DNA of 64,000 nucleotides from Lachnoclostridium sp. An196 (GTDB lineage: Bacteria > Bacillota > Clostridia > Lachnospirales > Lachnospiraceae). Shown here one piece after another: positions 34,137 to 43,226 of this stretch. Within the stretch, counting starts at the first letter, position 1. The number at the start of each line of letters is the position of its first letter. The DNA is taken from the NCBI RefSeq assembly GCF_002160135.1, contig NZ_NFJZ01000006.1, positions 1 through 64,000 of the forward strand, given 5' to 3'. Below the pieces are notes generated by a model. It worked only from the letters and a program-made list of their open reading frames with translations. It made no database searches and was not told the DNA's origin. A program made the translations under genes and the position numbers.

Positions 34137-34834
34137 GCTTTCGTTCCTCCCTGTCCCGTCATACTGCCGCATCCGGACGCGCAGGCGGCGCAGTCCCCGC
34201 CGCATCCGCTCTGAATTTTCGAAGTATCTTTACCTTTTTTCGCCAGATTCATCTTCACCCGGTTCTGTACCGCGGTCAGAAACGCCAGTACAAAGAACGC
34301 TCCGGGAGCCATGACGAAAATGGACACCGGCTCATAAGATTCCGGCAGTATCTGGAAACCGAAGATCGTTCCCACACCGATCAGTTCACGGATAATACCG
34401 ATACTGGTCAGACCGATCGTAAATCCAAGACCCATACCGATCCCGTCAAAAAGAGACGCCGCGGGCGGATTTTTGGACGCGTACGCTTCCGCGCGTCCCA
34501 GGATAATACAGTTTACAACGATCAGCGGTATATAAAGTCCCAGACTGTCATTTAGAGACGGGATGTACGCTTCCAGCAGGAACTGTACAATCGTCACAAA
34601 AGACGCCACTACTACGATAAAAGCCGGTACCCGGACTCCATCCGGAATGATCTTCCGGAGCATGGAGATCATCAGATTTGACAGCGCAAGAATCACCGTC
34701 GTCGTCAGCCCCATACCGATTCCGTTGATGGCGCTGGTCGTCACGGCCAGCGTGGGGCACATGCCGAGCATCAGTACAAAAGTGGGATTTTCCTTCACCA
34801 TCCCGTTCCAAAGACGTTCCATAGCCGTACTCAT
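34133..34834 (-). CDS. rnfE: Rnf complex subunit E with Cys-rich C-terminal tail
   Basis: A 233-residue membrane subunit related to RnfA. The core has KENPTFVLMLGMCPTLAVTT near the N-terminus, VNCIILGRAEAYAS with the conserved Cys, and six helices. After the last helix a soluble tail carries four cysteines at 211, 215, 218 and 222 (CGGDCAACASGC), a Cx3Cx2Cx3C pattern that could bind a metal or cluster. Most RnfE proteins I know end about 20-30 residues earlier. Confidence 0.95.
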   Translation of the reverse strand: MSTAMERLWNGMVKENPTFVLMLGMCPTLAVTTSAINGIGMGLTTTVILALSNLMISMLRKIIPDGVRVPAFIVVVASFVTIVQFLLEAYIPSLNDSLGLYIPLIVVNCIILGRAEAYASKNPPAASLFDGIGMGLGFTIGLTSIGIIRELIGVGTIFGFQILPESYEPVSIFVMAPGAFFVLAFLTAVQNRVKMNLAKKGKDTSKIQSGCGGDCAACASGCGSMTGQGGTKA

Positions 34835-34837
34835 ATC

Positions 34838-35440
34838 TTATACCCCCTGTTCCGCATAATAATCTGCCAGACCAAGCGCCGCGTTGACCGCTCCGGTCAC
34901 CGCGCCTGTAGTGACCGTCGCGCTGCTGATCGCGTCGATCTCACCCTCCGCGCTCTTCCCGGTTTTTGTATACACGATCTCATCCGCCTGGATTCCCCGG
35001 AATTGAGCCTTCCATTCTTCCGTGTCCGCGTTCATGCCCAGTCCCGCGGTCTCGCTGATGGAGAGGAAAGAGATGCCCAGAATCGTCTTGTCGTTCCGGA
35101 TTCCTACCGTCAGCTGGATATCTCCGCCATAACCTTCCGGCGTCGTCAGATTGAATACATGCCCCAGAACATTTCCGGAAGCATCACATGCTTCTGCCAC
35201 TTCGTTGATCTCCACCGTGCTATATTCTGTGGAAGCCAGGTACACAGCGGCGCCTTCCAGATCTTCCAGTTCACGGAATGAATCCGCATCCGGAAAAACT
35301 TCCGCGTAAGCCTCCGTCTTTGCCAGCTCCTCCTGCCGTGCAATCGGTTCTTTTGTCAGTTCATATACAAATCCCAACAGTAATCCGGATACCACGGTGA
35401 TCGCCGTCAGGATCAGGGTGTTTTTCAGTATCCTGTTCAT
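34838..35440 (-). CDS. rnfG: Rnf complex subunit G, FMN-binding
   Basis: A 200-residue protein with one N-terminal helix (NTLILTAITVVSGLLLGFVYE) and an extracytoplasmic FMN domain. The flavinylation site is in IDAISSATVTTGAVTGAV, where the Thr of SATVT would carry covalent FMN. The start overlaps the rnfD stop (ATGA). It sits between rnfD and rnfE as usual. Confidence 0.95.
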   Translation of the reverse strand: MNRILKNTLILTAITVVSGLLLGFVYELTKEPIARQEELAKTEAYAEVFPDADSFRELEDLEGAAVYLASTEYSTVEINEVAEACDASGNVLGHVFNLTTPEGYGGDIQLTVGIRNDKTILGISFLSISETAGLGMNADTEEWKAQFRGIQADEIVYTKTGKSAEGEIDAISSATVTTGAVTGAVNAALGLADYYAEQGV

Positions 35441-36381
35441 GCCTTTTTCCCCCTTTTCATCCTTGCGATCCCAAAGGCCGCGGGAATCGTGACCCGTTCA
35501 ATCAGAGGCACCAGAAGGTTGGAAAGAATAATCGCATAAGAAACTCCTTCCGCCGAAGCGCCGAAACAACGGAACACGCCGGTCAATAGGCCCAGGCAGA
35601 CGCCGTATACGATCTGACCGGCCGGCGTGATCGGACTTGTCACATAATCGGTAGCCATAAACCAGGCTCCCAGCATCAGTCCTCCTCCGCATACCTGAGC
35701 CGCAAGATAAGACAGATCCAGTCCGTGACCTCCGAACAGCGCAATAAAAATCACGAATGTGAACAGATAGATGCCCGGAATCCTTATACTGATGACTTTT
35801 TTCCCAAGCAGGATCAAGGCTCCCAGCAGAATCGCGATCACAGACGTCTCACCGATGGTCCCGGCTGTGGTTCCCACGAACATGGATACAAGATCCACGC
35901 TTTCTCCGGCCCGCATGGCTGCCAGAGGCGTCGCGCCGGATACCGCGTCATATGCAAAATCCGTCATCCTGGCCGCAAAAGATATCAACAGAAAACATCT
36001 GGCTGCCAGGGCAGGATTCATAAAGTTCTGACCCAGTCCTCCAAACAGCTGTTTCACCACCACAATGGCGAAAACACCGCCCAGAACCGCCAGCCACCAG
36101 GGCGCGCTTACCGGCAGGTTCAGCGCCAGCAGAAGTCCCGTCACCGCCGCGCTGCCATCGGTGATCGTCACTGGTTTATGCATACCTTTTTCATATAAAA
36201 ACTCCGCCGCCACACAGACAAGCACCGTAAGCACGATTAAAAACAATGCTTTCGGGCCAAAATGCCAGATTCCAAACAAAGAGGCGGGCAAAAGCGCGAT
36301 AAGCACCCACCGCATCAGATCCGCGCTGCTCTCCTGTGCTCTCACATGCGGAGATGATGACACATTTCTCAAGTCGTTCAT
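35437..36381 (-). CDS. rnfD: Rnf complex subunit D, FMN-binding membrane protein
   Basis: A 314-residue membrane subunit with about eight helices. The opening NVSSSPHVRAQES and the covalent FMN site DAVSGATPLAAM (Thr of SGAT) are diagnostic. MATDYVTSPITPAGQIVYG is the other family landmark. I place the start at 36381, preceded by GGAGGG at a long spacing; the frame extending to 36519 overlaps rnfC and is not expected to be translated. Confidence 0.95.
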   Translation of the reverse strand: MNDLRNVSSSPHVRAQESSADLMRWVLIALLPASLFGIWHFGPKALFLIVLTVLVCVAAEFLYEKGMHKPVTITDGSAAVTGLLLALNLPVSAPWWLAVLGGVFAIVVVKQLFGGLGQNFMNPALAARCFLLISFAARMTDFAYDAVSGATPLAAMRAGESVDLVSMFVGTTAGTIGETSVIAILLGALILLGKKVISIRIPGIYLFTFVIFIALFGGHGLDLSYLAAQVCGGGLMLGAWFMATDYVTSPITPAGQIVYGVCLGLLTGVFRCFGASAEGVSYAIILSNLLVPLIERVTIPAAFGIARMKRGKKA

Positions 36382-36386
36382 AGATT

Positions 36387-37715
36387 CTATTTTCCTCCCT
36401 GCTTCTTGCGTTCTGCCATGGCTATGCGCCTTGTATTGCGGATCATCTGCGCCAGCGGCCTTTTCGCCGGACAGACGTAGCTGCAGCATCCGCATTCCAC
36501 ACATTCCATACCGTGCCATTTTTCAAAAGACTCCAGATCTCCCTTCTCCGCGAACTGGGACAGTCTTGCGGGAACCAGGCCTTCTGAGCATGCTTTCACA
36601 CACCGGCCGCAGTTGATGCACGCGGTCACCGGCGATGATTTTACGTCATCATGAAGAAAACAGGTGATCGCAGATGTGGTCTTTACTGTCGGTACATCCA
36701 GATCAAACATGGCAACTCCCATCATTGGTCCTCCGGCGATCACTTTTTCCGCGCCTTCTTTCAGGCCGCCTGCCGCTTCCAGAATCACATTCACGTTCGT
36801 TCCTATTTTACACTCAAAATTTCCCGGGCTTACGACTCCGTCGCCGGATACCGTCACCACCCTGGACAGCAGCGGTCTGCCCAGAACAACCGCGTCATAG
36901 ATCGAACAGACCGTATCGCAGTTGTCCACGATACAACCCACATCCGCGGGAAGCATGGACGAATTCAGTTTTCTCCCCGTCGCCGCATAAATCAGCATTC
37001 TTTCGGCTCCCTGCGGGTATTTCTTCTTTAATACCTTCACCTGGATACGGGACTCATTCTCGCACGCTTTCCGGAGTATCTCTATAGCCTCCGGTTTATT
37101 GTCTTCGATGCAGAGATACCCGGCCGCCCGGTCAAAAATACTTAAGATAACCTGAAGCCCGCCGATGATTTTCTCCGGCCGTTCCATCATGAGGCGATAA
37201 TCCGAAGTCAGATACGGCTCGCATTCCGCACAGTTTACCAGGATCGTATCGATCTTGTCCGGCTCTTTCGGAGACAACTTTACATGAGTAGGGAATCCGG
37301 CTCCTCCGAGGCCAACCACTCCGGCCTCCCGGATCAGCTGGATCATTTCGTCCCGGCTCATCTCGGCCAGAGGTTTTACCGGAAATGGCGCAGCCTCTTC
37401 GTACATCCCGTCATCCTCTACCACAATTGAATCGACCTTGTTTCCCGAAGGAGTCATATGAGACTCAATACTTTTAACAATTCCGGATACAGAAGCATAC
37501 ACGGGCGCAGATACGAATCCCCCCGCCTCCGCGATTTTCTGTCCTGCCAGCACCCGGTCGCCTTTCTTCACCACCGGGAGCGCCGGAGCGCCGATATGCT
37601 GAGAAAGAGGATAGATCAGATCGCCTTTCGGCGGACAGGGCGTGATAGGCCTGTCTTTGGACAGTTCTTTTCCATCATATGGATGCACGCCGCCTTTAAA
37701 TGTCAATAATGCCAT
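36387..37715 (-). CDS. rnfC: Rnf complex subunit C, NADH-oxidoreducing iron-sulfur subunit
   Basis: A 442-residue peripheral subunit. The N-terminal RnfC barrel (FKGGVHPYDGKELS) precedes the nucleotide/FMN domain with REAGVVGLGGAGFPTHVKL and LVNCAECEPYLTSDYRLM. An SLBB segment and two 4Fe-4S motifs follow (CINCGRCVKACSEG and CVECGCCSYVCPAKRP). First gene of the operon; GGAAGG precedes the start. Confidence 0.97.
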   Translation of the reverse strand: MALLTFKGGVHPYDGKELSKDRPITPCPPKGDLIYPLSQHIGAPALPVVKKGDRVLAGQKIAEAGGFVSAPVYASVSGIVKSIESHMTPSGNKVDSIVVEDDGMYEEAAPFPVKPLAEMSRDEMIQLIREAGVVGLGGAGFPTHVKLSPKEPDKIDTILVNCAECEPYLTSDYRLMMERPEKIIGGLQVILSIFDRAAGYLCIEDNKPEAIEILRKACENESRIQVKVLKKKYPQGAERMLIYAATGRKLNSSMLPADVGCIVDNCDTVCSIYDAVVLGRPLLSRVVTVSGDGVVSPGNFECKIGTNVNVILEAAGGLKEGAEKVIAGGPMMGVAMFDLDVPTVKTTSAITCFLHDDVKSSPVTACINCGRCVKACSEGLVPARLSQFAEKGDLESFEKWHGMECVECGCCSYVCPAKRPLAQMIRNTRRIAMAERKKQGGK

Positions 37716-37769
37716 AACAATTTTCCTTCCTGCTTGTGAAAAAATGGACGAACCCTTAACACCAACAGA

Positions 37770-37798
37770 AGGACATACAGATCAGCTCCGCATGTCCT
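37770..37798. other. short inverted repeat between ispH-S1 and rnfC
   Basis: AGGACAT (37770-37776) and ATGTCCT (37792-37798) can form a 7-base stem with a 15-base loop. Read on the minus strand it follows the ispH-S1 stop and precedes rnfC by about 55 bases. No clear U-tract follows, so it is at best a weak terminator or an rnf leader element. Confidence 0.35.
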
Positions 37799-37830
37799 CC
37801 TTGCACAATTCTTTTATTCAGTTATCCTGA

Positions 37831-39756
37831 TTATTCTTCGGTTTCTTCTTCCTGATCGGATTCCGCTTCATTGTTCTCAAGCGCTTTCATACTCAGGCTG
37901 ATCTTTCTGTCCTCGCCGTTAAAATCTACAACTTTCGCAGTGATCACCTGACCGATCTTCAGAACATCAGACGGCTTGTCTACATGTTCTTTGGAAATCT
38001 GAGATACATGGAGCAATGCGTCCACACCCGGCTCCAGTTCTACAAACGCACCGAAATCTGTCATACGCGCAACAATACCTTCTACTACGTTGCCAACCGC
38101 ATACTTCTCATCCGCTGTAAGCCACGGATTGGAATCCTCAAACTTCATGCTGAGAGCAATCTTGGAATCCTTGATCTCCTTGATCAGGACTTTCACTTTA
38201 TCTCCGACTTTAAACAATTTCTTAGGATGCTCTACGCGTCCCCAGGACATCTCGGAAATATGAAGCAGTCCGTCCGCTCCTCCCAGATCGATAAATGCGC
38301 CGAAGTCCGTCACATTCTTCACAGTTCCTTCTACCACATCACCTTCATGGATACGTGCGAACAACTCTTTCTGCATCTCTGCCTTCTTGGCAACCAGAAG
38401 CTGTCTGCGGTCTCCGATAATCCTTCTTCTCTTCGGATTAAACTCGGTGATGACGAACTCAATCTCCTGATCCGCATATTTTCCAAGATTCTTTTCATAC
38501 GTATCGGATACCAGGCTGGCCGGAATGAAAATCCTCGTCTCATCTACAACTACGCTCAGTCCTCCATCCAGAACCTGAGACACCTTTGCTTTCAGTACTT
38601 CCTTGTTCTCAAAGGCTTCCTCCAGACGCTTGCTTCCTTTTTCCGCAGCCACTCTGCGGTAAGACAGCTGAACCTGTCCTTCTCCGTCATTCACTTTCAG
38701 AACTTTTACTTCCATGGTATCTCCCACATGAACCATCGCAGTAAGATCGGCATTCGGTACATTTGTGTACTCGCTTCTGGATACGATACCATCGGACTTA
38801 TAACCTATATTTAAGATGATCTCATCTTCTTTGACATCAATGACCGTGCCCTCTACGATTTCTCCTGTTCTGATAGTTTTTAATGAATCTTCCAGCATTT
38901 GTTCAAAACTTAAATCTGCCACGTGTTTTTGAACCTCCTCAATTATTTTCTTTGGGGTGGAAGCCCCTGCTGTAATACCTACAAGCCCAGTAGATCGTAA
39001 TACTTCTAAATTCAAATCGTGAACCGTCTGTATATAGAAAGTATCCGCACACTCTTTTTTACAAATCTCAAATAGCTTTTGTGTATTTGAACTGTGGCTG
39101 CCGCCAATTACAATCATGGCGTCTGCCTCTCCTGCAATCTGGCGGGCTTCTGTCTGACGCTCTTCCGTCGCATTGCATATTGTATTTACAACAAGTCTAT
39201 CATACCTCTTTTTATCCAGAATTTCAACTAAATCTTGAAATTTCTTGTAGTTAAATGTCGTCTGGGAAACAATACACACCGGGGTTCCTTCTGAAATGCC
39301 GATAGTTTCCGCCTGCTGCGCATTTTCAATCACAGTTGCGGGACTGTGACACCATCCTTTGATTCCCTCCACTTCCGGATGTCTGTCATTTCCGATTATA
39401 ATAATATGCCTTCCCGCCGCGCTTTCTTTTTCCACAATACGATGAATCTTCTTCACAAACGGGCAGGTGGCGTCCACGCATATCAGTCCTTTGTCCTGAA
39501 TCAGATCATAGATCTCTTTTCCTACTCCATGAGACCGTATAATGACAGTGCCTTCGGCAAGCTGTTCAAGCTCTTCCCTGCTGTTTAAAACGTGTACTCC
39601 TTTTTCTTCCAGGTCACGGACTACCACTTCATTATGAATAATAGGGCCATACGTATAGATCGGTTTATATCCTGCATCCGCCTGTTCATATACCGTATCC
39701 ACCGCTCTTTGTACTCCAAAACAAAAACCGGCGCTCTTTGCTGTCTTTACCTGCAT
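37831..39756 (-). CDS. ispH: 4-hydroxy-3-methylbut-2-enyl diphosphate reductase fused to ribosomal protein S1-like domains
   Basis: A 641-residue fusion. Residues 1-285 are IspH, last step of the MEP isoprenoid pathway, with the three cluster cysteines in SAGFCFGVQRAVD, CVDATCPFVKKIH and NTICNATEERQTEA. From about residue 300 on there are four S1 RNA-binding repeats, the last two clear (TDFGAFIDLGGADGLLHIS and TDFGAFVELEPGVDALLHVS). The C-terminus is acidic. Such fusions are common in Clostridia and may be the organism's only S1-type protein. Its start overlaps the end of cmk by ten bases. Confidence 0.96.
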   Translation of the reverse strand: MQVKTAKSAGFCFGVQRAVDTVYEQADAGYKPIYTYGPIIHNEVVVRDLEEKGVHVLNSREELEQLAEGTVIIRSHGVGKEIYDLIQDKGLICVDATCPFVKKIHRIVEKESAAGRHIIIIGNDRHPEVEGIKGWCHSPATVIENAQQAETIGISEGTPVCIVSQTTFNYKKFQDLVEILDKKRYDRLVVNTICNATEERQTEARQIAGEADAMIVIGGSHSSNTQKLFEICKKECADTFYIQTVHDLNLEVLRSTGLVGITAGASTPKKIIEEVQKHVADLSFEQMLEDSLKTIRTGEIVEGTVIDVKEDEIILNIGYKSDGIVSRSEYTNVPNADLTAMVHVGDTMEVKVLKVNDGEGQVQLSYRRVAAEKGSKRLEEAFENKEVLKAKVSQVLDGGLSVVVDETRIFIPASLVSDTYEKNLGKYADQEIEFVITEFNPKRRRIIGDRRQLLVAKKAEMQKELFARIHEGDVVEGTVKNVTDFGAFIDLGGADGLLHISEMSWGRVEHPKKLFKVGDKVKVLIKEIKDSKIALSMKFEDSNPWLTADEKYAVGNVVEGIVARMTDFGAFVELEPGVDALLHVSQISKEHVDKPSDVLKIGQVITAKVVDFNGEDRKISLSMKALENNEAESDQEEETEE

Positions 39757-40403
39757 AAAGCCAGTATCCTTTCTATAACTTCCTCTATAGTAAGATCCGA
39801 AGAATCGATGAGCACTGCGTCATCCGCCTGGCGGAGAGGTGCGTATTCTCTGTTGGAATCCCTTTCATCTCTCTCTCTGATATCTGCCTCTATCGCGGCC
39901 AGATCGCAGTTTTCGCCTTTTGCGGCAAGTTCGTCGTACCGGCGCCTGGCCCTGCACGCCGTAGTGGCGGTCAGATATACTTTCACATCGGCATCCGGCA
40001 GAACGCACGTACCGATATCTCTGCCGTCCATCACCACATTCTCTCTGGCGGCCAGATCCTGCTGCAGCTCCACCAGCTTTCTGCGGACATCCGGATTCAC
40101 GGAAGAAGCGGACGCCATATTTCCTACTTCTTCTGTCCGCAGATACGCCGTGACATTTTCTCCGTTCAAAAACACCTGCTGCACACCGTTCTCGTAGGCA
40201 ATATTGATCACAGCATCACGGCTGGCCTCACTGATCCTGTCCGCATCAGCCGAAGAAATGTGGAGACGAAGCAGATACAGAGCCATGGCACGGTACATGG
40301 CACCGGTGTCCACATAAATATAACCAAGTTTTTTTGCCACTGCCCTGGCCACAGTGCTCTTCCCGGCTCCCGCCGGGCCGTCGATCGCGATCTGATAACT
40401 CAT
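39747..40403 (-). CDS. cmk: cytidylate kinase
   Basis: A 218-residue enzyme phosphorylating CMP and dCMP. The P-loop is IAIDGPAGAGKSTVARAVA, followed by YVDTGAMYRAMALYLL and MDGRDIGTCVLPDADVKVYL. RERDERDSNREYAPL and DSSDLTIEEVIERI are typical. I set the start at 40403, although the upstream GGTGAAAGG is a weak site; the longer frame adds residues not found in the family. In clostridia cmk often precedes ispH, as here. Confidence 0.95.
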   Translation of the reverse strand: MSYQIAIDGPAGAGKSTVARAVAKKLGYIYVDTGAMYRAMALYLLRLHISSADADRISEASRDAVINIAYENGVQQVFLNGENVTAYLRTEEVGNMASASSVNPDVRRKLVELQQDLAARENVVMDGRDIGTCVLPDADVKVYLTATTACRARRRYDELAAKGENCDLAAIEADIRERDERDSNREYAPLRQADDAVLIDSSDLTIEEVIERILALCR

Positions 40404-40465
40404 ACCTTTCACCTGTTCCTGTTTTCTTTTCGATACATTATATCCGAATTGCATTTTCTATGCAA

Positions 40466-41698
40466 TCACATTTTAACGGCATTCGCCGCCGCATACGCCG
40501 TCGACCAGGCGATCTGAAGATTGAATCCGCCGGTCACCGCGTCCAGGTCCAGCACTTCCCCGATAAAAAAGAGTCCCGGCACTTTCTTTGACTCCATAGT
40601 AGAAGGATTGATCTCCCTGACGGACACGCCTCCTTTGGTAATGATCGCTTCATTATATCCCCGAAGGCCGGTGACTGTCATCTCCAGCCCCTTCATCAGA
40701 CGCAGGAACCTGAATCTTTCTTCCTTCGTGATCTCATGGATCTTCTTATCCGCCGAGATCCCTGACAGTTTCTGCATCACCGGGACCAGCTTGGCGGGGA
40801 AGAAAGACGGAAGGACATTCTTGAACTGCCTGTTCCGGTTATTCTCAAACTCCCGCAGGATCCTTGCATCCAGCTGCTCTTCCGACAGCGCCGGTTTCAG
40901 ATCCAGGGTCAGTTTCAGTTCCTTTTCTTTCAGTTTTCTCGCGCAGACGCTGCTGGCCGTAAGGATCAGGGGTCCGCTGACGCCGAAATGTGTAAAAAGC
41001 ATCTCTCCAAAATCTTCATACAGAACTTTTCTTCCGTCTGCAATCTGAATGGATACATTCTTCAGAGACAGCCCCTGCAGCTCTTTTACAAATTCTTCCC
41101 GCACGTTGAAAGGTACCAATGAAGGGCATGGATACACAATCTTCATGCCAAAGTCTTCCGCGAAACGATATCCGTCTCCGGTGGATCCGGTGCTTGTATA
41201 AGAGACCCCGCCGGTCGCTACAAATACAGCGTCCGCCTCTTTTTTCGCCCCTTCGGAGAATTCAAGCACAAAGCTGCCGTCCGGCTCCTGGCGGAGTTTT
41301 TTTACTTCGCTGTGCAGGTGTATATGGACACCTGCCTTTTTCATGGAACGCCTTAGTGTATCAAGCACATCCGCGGACCGGTCGGAGACCGGGAATACCC
41401 GGCCGCCGCGTTCCACCTTCAATTCAAGTCCTTCCTTCTCAAAGAAATCCATGGCATCCTGATTGGTGAATCCGTAGAACGCGCTGTATAAAAACTTCGG
41501 ATTGCTCTTGACGCTTTCCAGCAGATCTTCCATAGAACAGGCATTGGTCAGATTGCATCTGCCCTTCCCGGTAATATATAATTTTTTCCCTGTCTTTTCA
41601 TTTTTTTCATATAGATGGACTTCCAGTCCCCGTCTTGCGGCAAAGACCGAAGCCAGCATTCCGGCGGCTCCGCCGCCCACGATCGCAAGTGTCGCCAT
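40466..41698 (-). CDS. NAD(P)/FAD-dependent oxidoreductase of the HI0933/YhiN family
   Basis: A 410-residue flavoprotein. The FAD Rossmann motif is LAIVGGGAAGMLASVFAARRG, then KKLYITGKGRCNLTN, a family hallmark. FVATGGVSYTSTGSTGDGY and the C-terminal FFIGEVLDLDAVTGGFNLQIAWSTAY complete the FAD site. The function of the family is unresolved. It precedes cmk with about 60 bases of gap, so they may form one operon. Confidence 0.92.
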   Translation of the reverse strand: MATLAIVGGGAAGMLASVFAARRGLEVHLYEKNEKTGKKLYITGKGRCNLTNACSMEDLLESVKSNPKFLYSAFYGFTNQDAMDFFEKEGLELKVERGGRVFPVSDRSADVLDTLRRSMKKAGVHIHLHSEVKKLRQEPDGSFVLEFSEGAKKEADAVFVATGGVSYTSTGSTGDGYRFAEDFGMKIVYPCPSLVPFNVREEFVKELQGLSLKNVSIQIADGRKVLYEDFGEMLFTHFGVSGPLILTASSVCARKLKEKELKLTLDLKPALSEEQLDARILREFENNRNRQFKNVLPSFFPAKLVPVMQKLSGISADKKIHEITKEERFRFLRLMKGLEMTVTGLRGYNEAIITKGGVSVREINPSTMESKKVPGLFFIGEVLDLDAVTGGFNLQIAWSTAYAAANAVKM

Positions 41699-41717
41699 CT
41701 GCTTTTTCCCTTCCCAT

Positions 41718-41767
41718 AAAAAGGAGGGTGCCTTCAGGCTTTAAACAGCCTGCAAAGGCATCCTCCC
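41718..41767 (-). terminator. oadA: intrinsic terminator of the decarboxylase operon
   Basis: A strong hairpin: GGAGG(A)TGCCTT pairs with AAGGCA(C)CCTCC, with an inner GCAGGCT/AGCCTG helix. On the minus strand it is followed by TTTTTATG. It lies just after the oadA stop and before the HI0933-family gene. Confidence 0.88.
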
Positions 41768-41793
41768 GTTTTCACTTATATCGCTGTCTTTTC

Positions 41794-43206
41794 TCAGACA
41801 GGATAGGCTCCGTTCTTGGTATCTGCCACCGCGGCATCCACCCCTGTTTTCTGCGCGTCCCGATACTTGAAGAATTCTGTTGCAACCTGCGGGAACAGCG
41901 CGTAGGACAAAACATCCTCATCCTGCTCTTTATACTGCTCCATCTCGGACTCCAGTTTCGGGAGCTCATTTCCGATCAGATCCGCAGGACGACAGGTGAT
42001 GACTTCCTCGTCGCCGATGCATTTTTTCTGCACTTCCGGATTGAAAGGCTTGACGGTCTTGCCATATTTGCCAAGCAGCACATCCTTGGTTTCTTTGGTA
42101 ACCATCTTATAACGCTCGCCCGTAAGCACATTGAACACAGCCTGGGTGCCTACGATCTGAGAGGATGGCGTTACCAGCGGACACTGGCCTAAATCTTCCC
42201 GAACGCGGGGAACTTCTTCCAGCACATCATAGAATTTGTCTTCCGCATGCTGCTCTTTCAGCTGGGAAGTCAGGTTCGACAGCATGCCTCCCGGCACCTG
42301 ATACAGAAGCGTCTTGATATTGACTCCCAGGTTCTTCGGATTCAGCAGACCGCTGTCCAGAGCTTCGTCACGAATCGGGCGGAAATAATCTGCAATCTCG
42401 GAGAGCAGCGTCTGATCGAAACCGGTATCATACGGAGTTCCTCTGAAGGTCTCTACCATAACCTCTGTTGCCGGCTGAGAAGTTCCAAGAGCGAACGGAG
42501 AGACAGCCGTATCAATCACGTCAACGCCCGCTTCTACTGCTTTCAGATAAGTCATGGAAGCCACGCCGGATGTATAATGGCTGTGGAGCTGAATCGGAAT
42601 CTTCACAGTCTCTTTCAGCGCCTTGATCAGCTCTGTTGCCGTATACGGAAGCAGAAGACCTGCCATATCCTTGATACAGATAGAGTCCGCTCCCATTTCC
42701 TCAATCTCTTTTGCAATATTAGTCCAATACTCAAGCGTATACGCGTCGCCAATCGTGTAAGACAGCGCCACCTGCGCATGTCCTTTTTCCTTATTGGCTG
42801 CCTTTACCGCTGTCTGCAGGTTGCGCAGATCGTTCATACAGTCAAAAATACGGATAATATCGATGCCGTTGGCAATAGACTTCTGCACAAAATACTCTAC
42901 CACATCGTCTCCATACGGACGGTATCCGAGAATATTCTGTCCGCGGAACAGCATCTGCAGCTTTGTATTTTTCACCTTATCACGGATCTTTCTCAGTCTG
43001 TCCCATGGATCTTCTTTTAAGAAGCGAAGACAGGAGTCAAAAGTGGCGCCTCCCCAGCACTCCAGAGAATAATATCCTACCCGATCCAGTTTATCCAGGA
43101 TCGGCAGCATCTGCTCCGTCGTCATACGAGTGGCAATCAGGGACTGATGCGCGTCACGCAGGATGGTTTCTGTAATTTTAATCGGTTTTTTTGCGATTTC
43201 TGTCAT
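41794..43206 (-). CDS. oadA: oxaloacetate decarboxylase alpha / pyruvate carboxylase subunit B-type carboxyltransferase
   Basis: A 470-residue carboxyltransferase barrel. It opens with ITETILRDAHQSLIATRMTTE, the metal Asp being in RDAHQS. YSLECWGGATFDSCLRFLKEDPW, LLRGQN-like MLFRGQNILGYRPYGDD and IKDMAGLLLPYTATELIKALK follow, with the metal-binding HSHYTSG. The biotin-carrier domain found at the end of many OadA proteins is absent; it is encoded separately at 44418-44810. It would move the carboxyl group of oxaloacetate (or pyruvate, in reverse) to biotin. Confidence 0.94.
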   Translation of the reverse strand: MTEIAKKPIKITETILRDAHQSLIATRMTTEQMLPILDKLDRVGYYSLECWGGATFDSCLRFLKEDPWDRLRKIRDKVKNTKLQMLFRGQNILGYRPYGDDVVEYFVQKSIANGIDIIRIFDCMNDLRNLQTAVKAANKEKGHAQVALSYTIGDAYTLEYWTNIAKEIEEMGADSICIKDMAGLLLPYTATELIKALKETVKIPIQLHSHYTSGVASMTYLKAVEAGVDVIDTAVSPFALGTSQPATEVMVETFRGTPYDTGFDQTLLSEIADYFRPIRDEALDSGLLNPKNLGVNIKTLLYQVPGGMLSNLTSQLKEQHAEDKFYDVLEEVPRVREDLGQCPLVTPSSQIVGTQAVFNVLTGERYKMVTKETKDVLLGKYGKTVKPFNPEVQKKCIGDEEVITCRPADLIGNELPKLESEMEQYKEQDEDVLSYALFPQVATEFFKYRDAQKTGVDAAVADTKNGAYPV

Positions 43207-43226
43207 GATCTTTTCCTCCTACTTAT

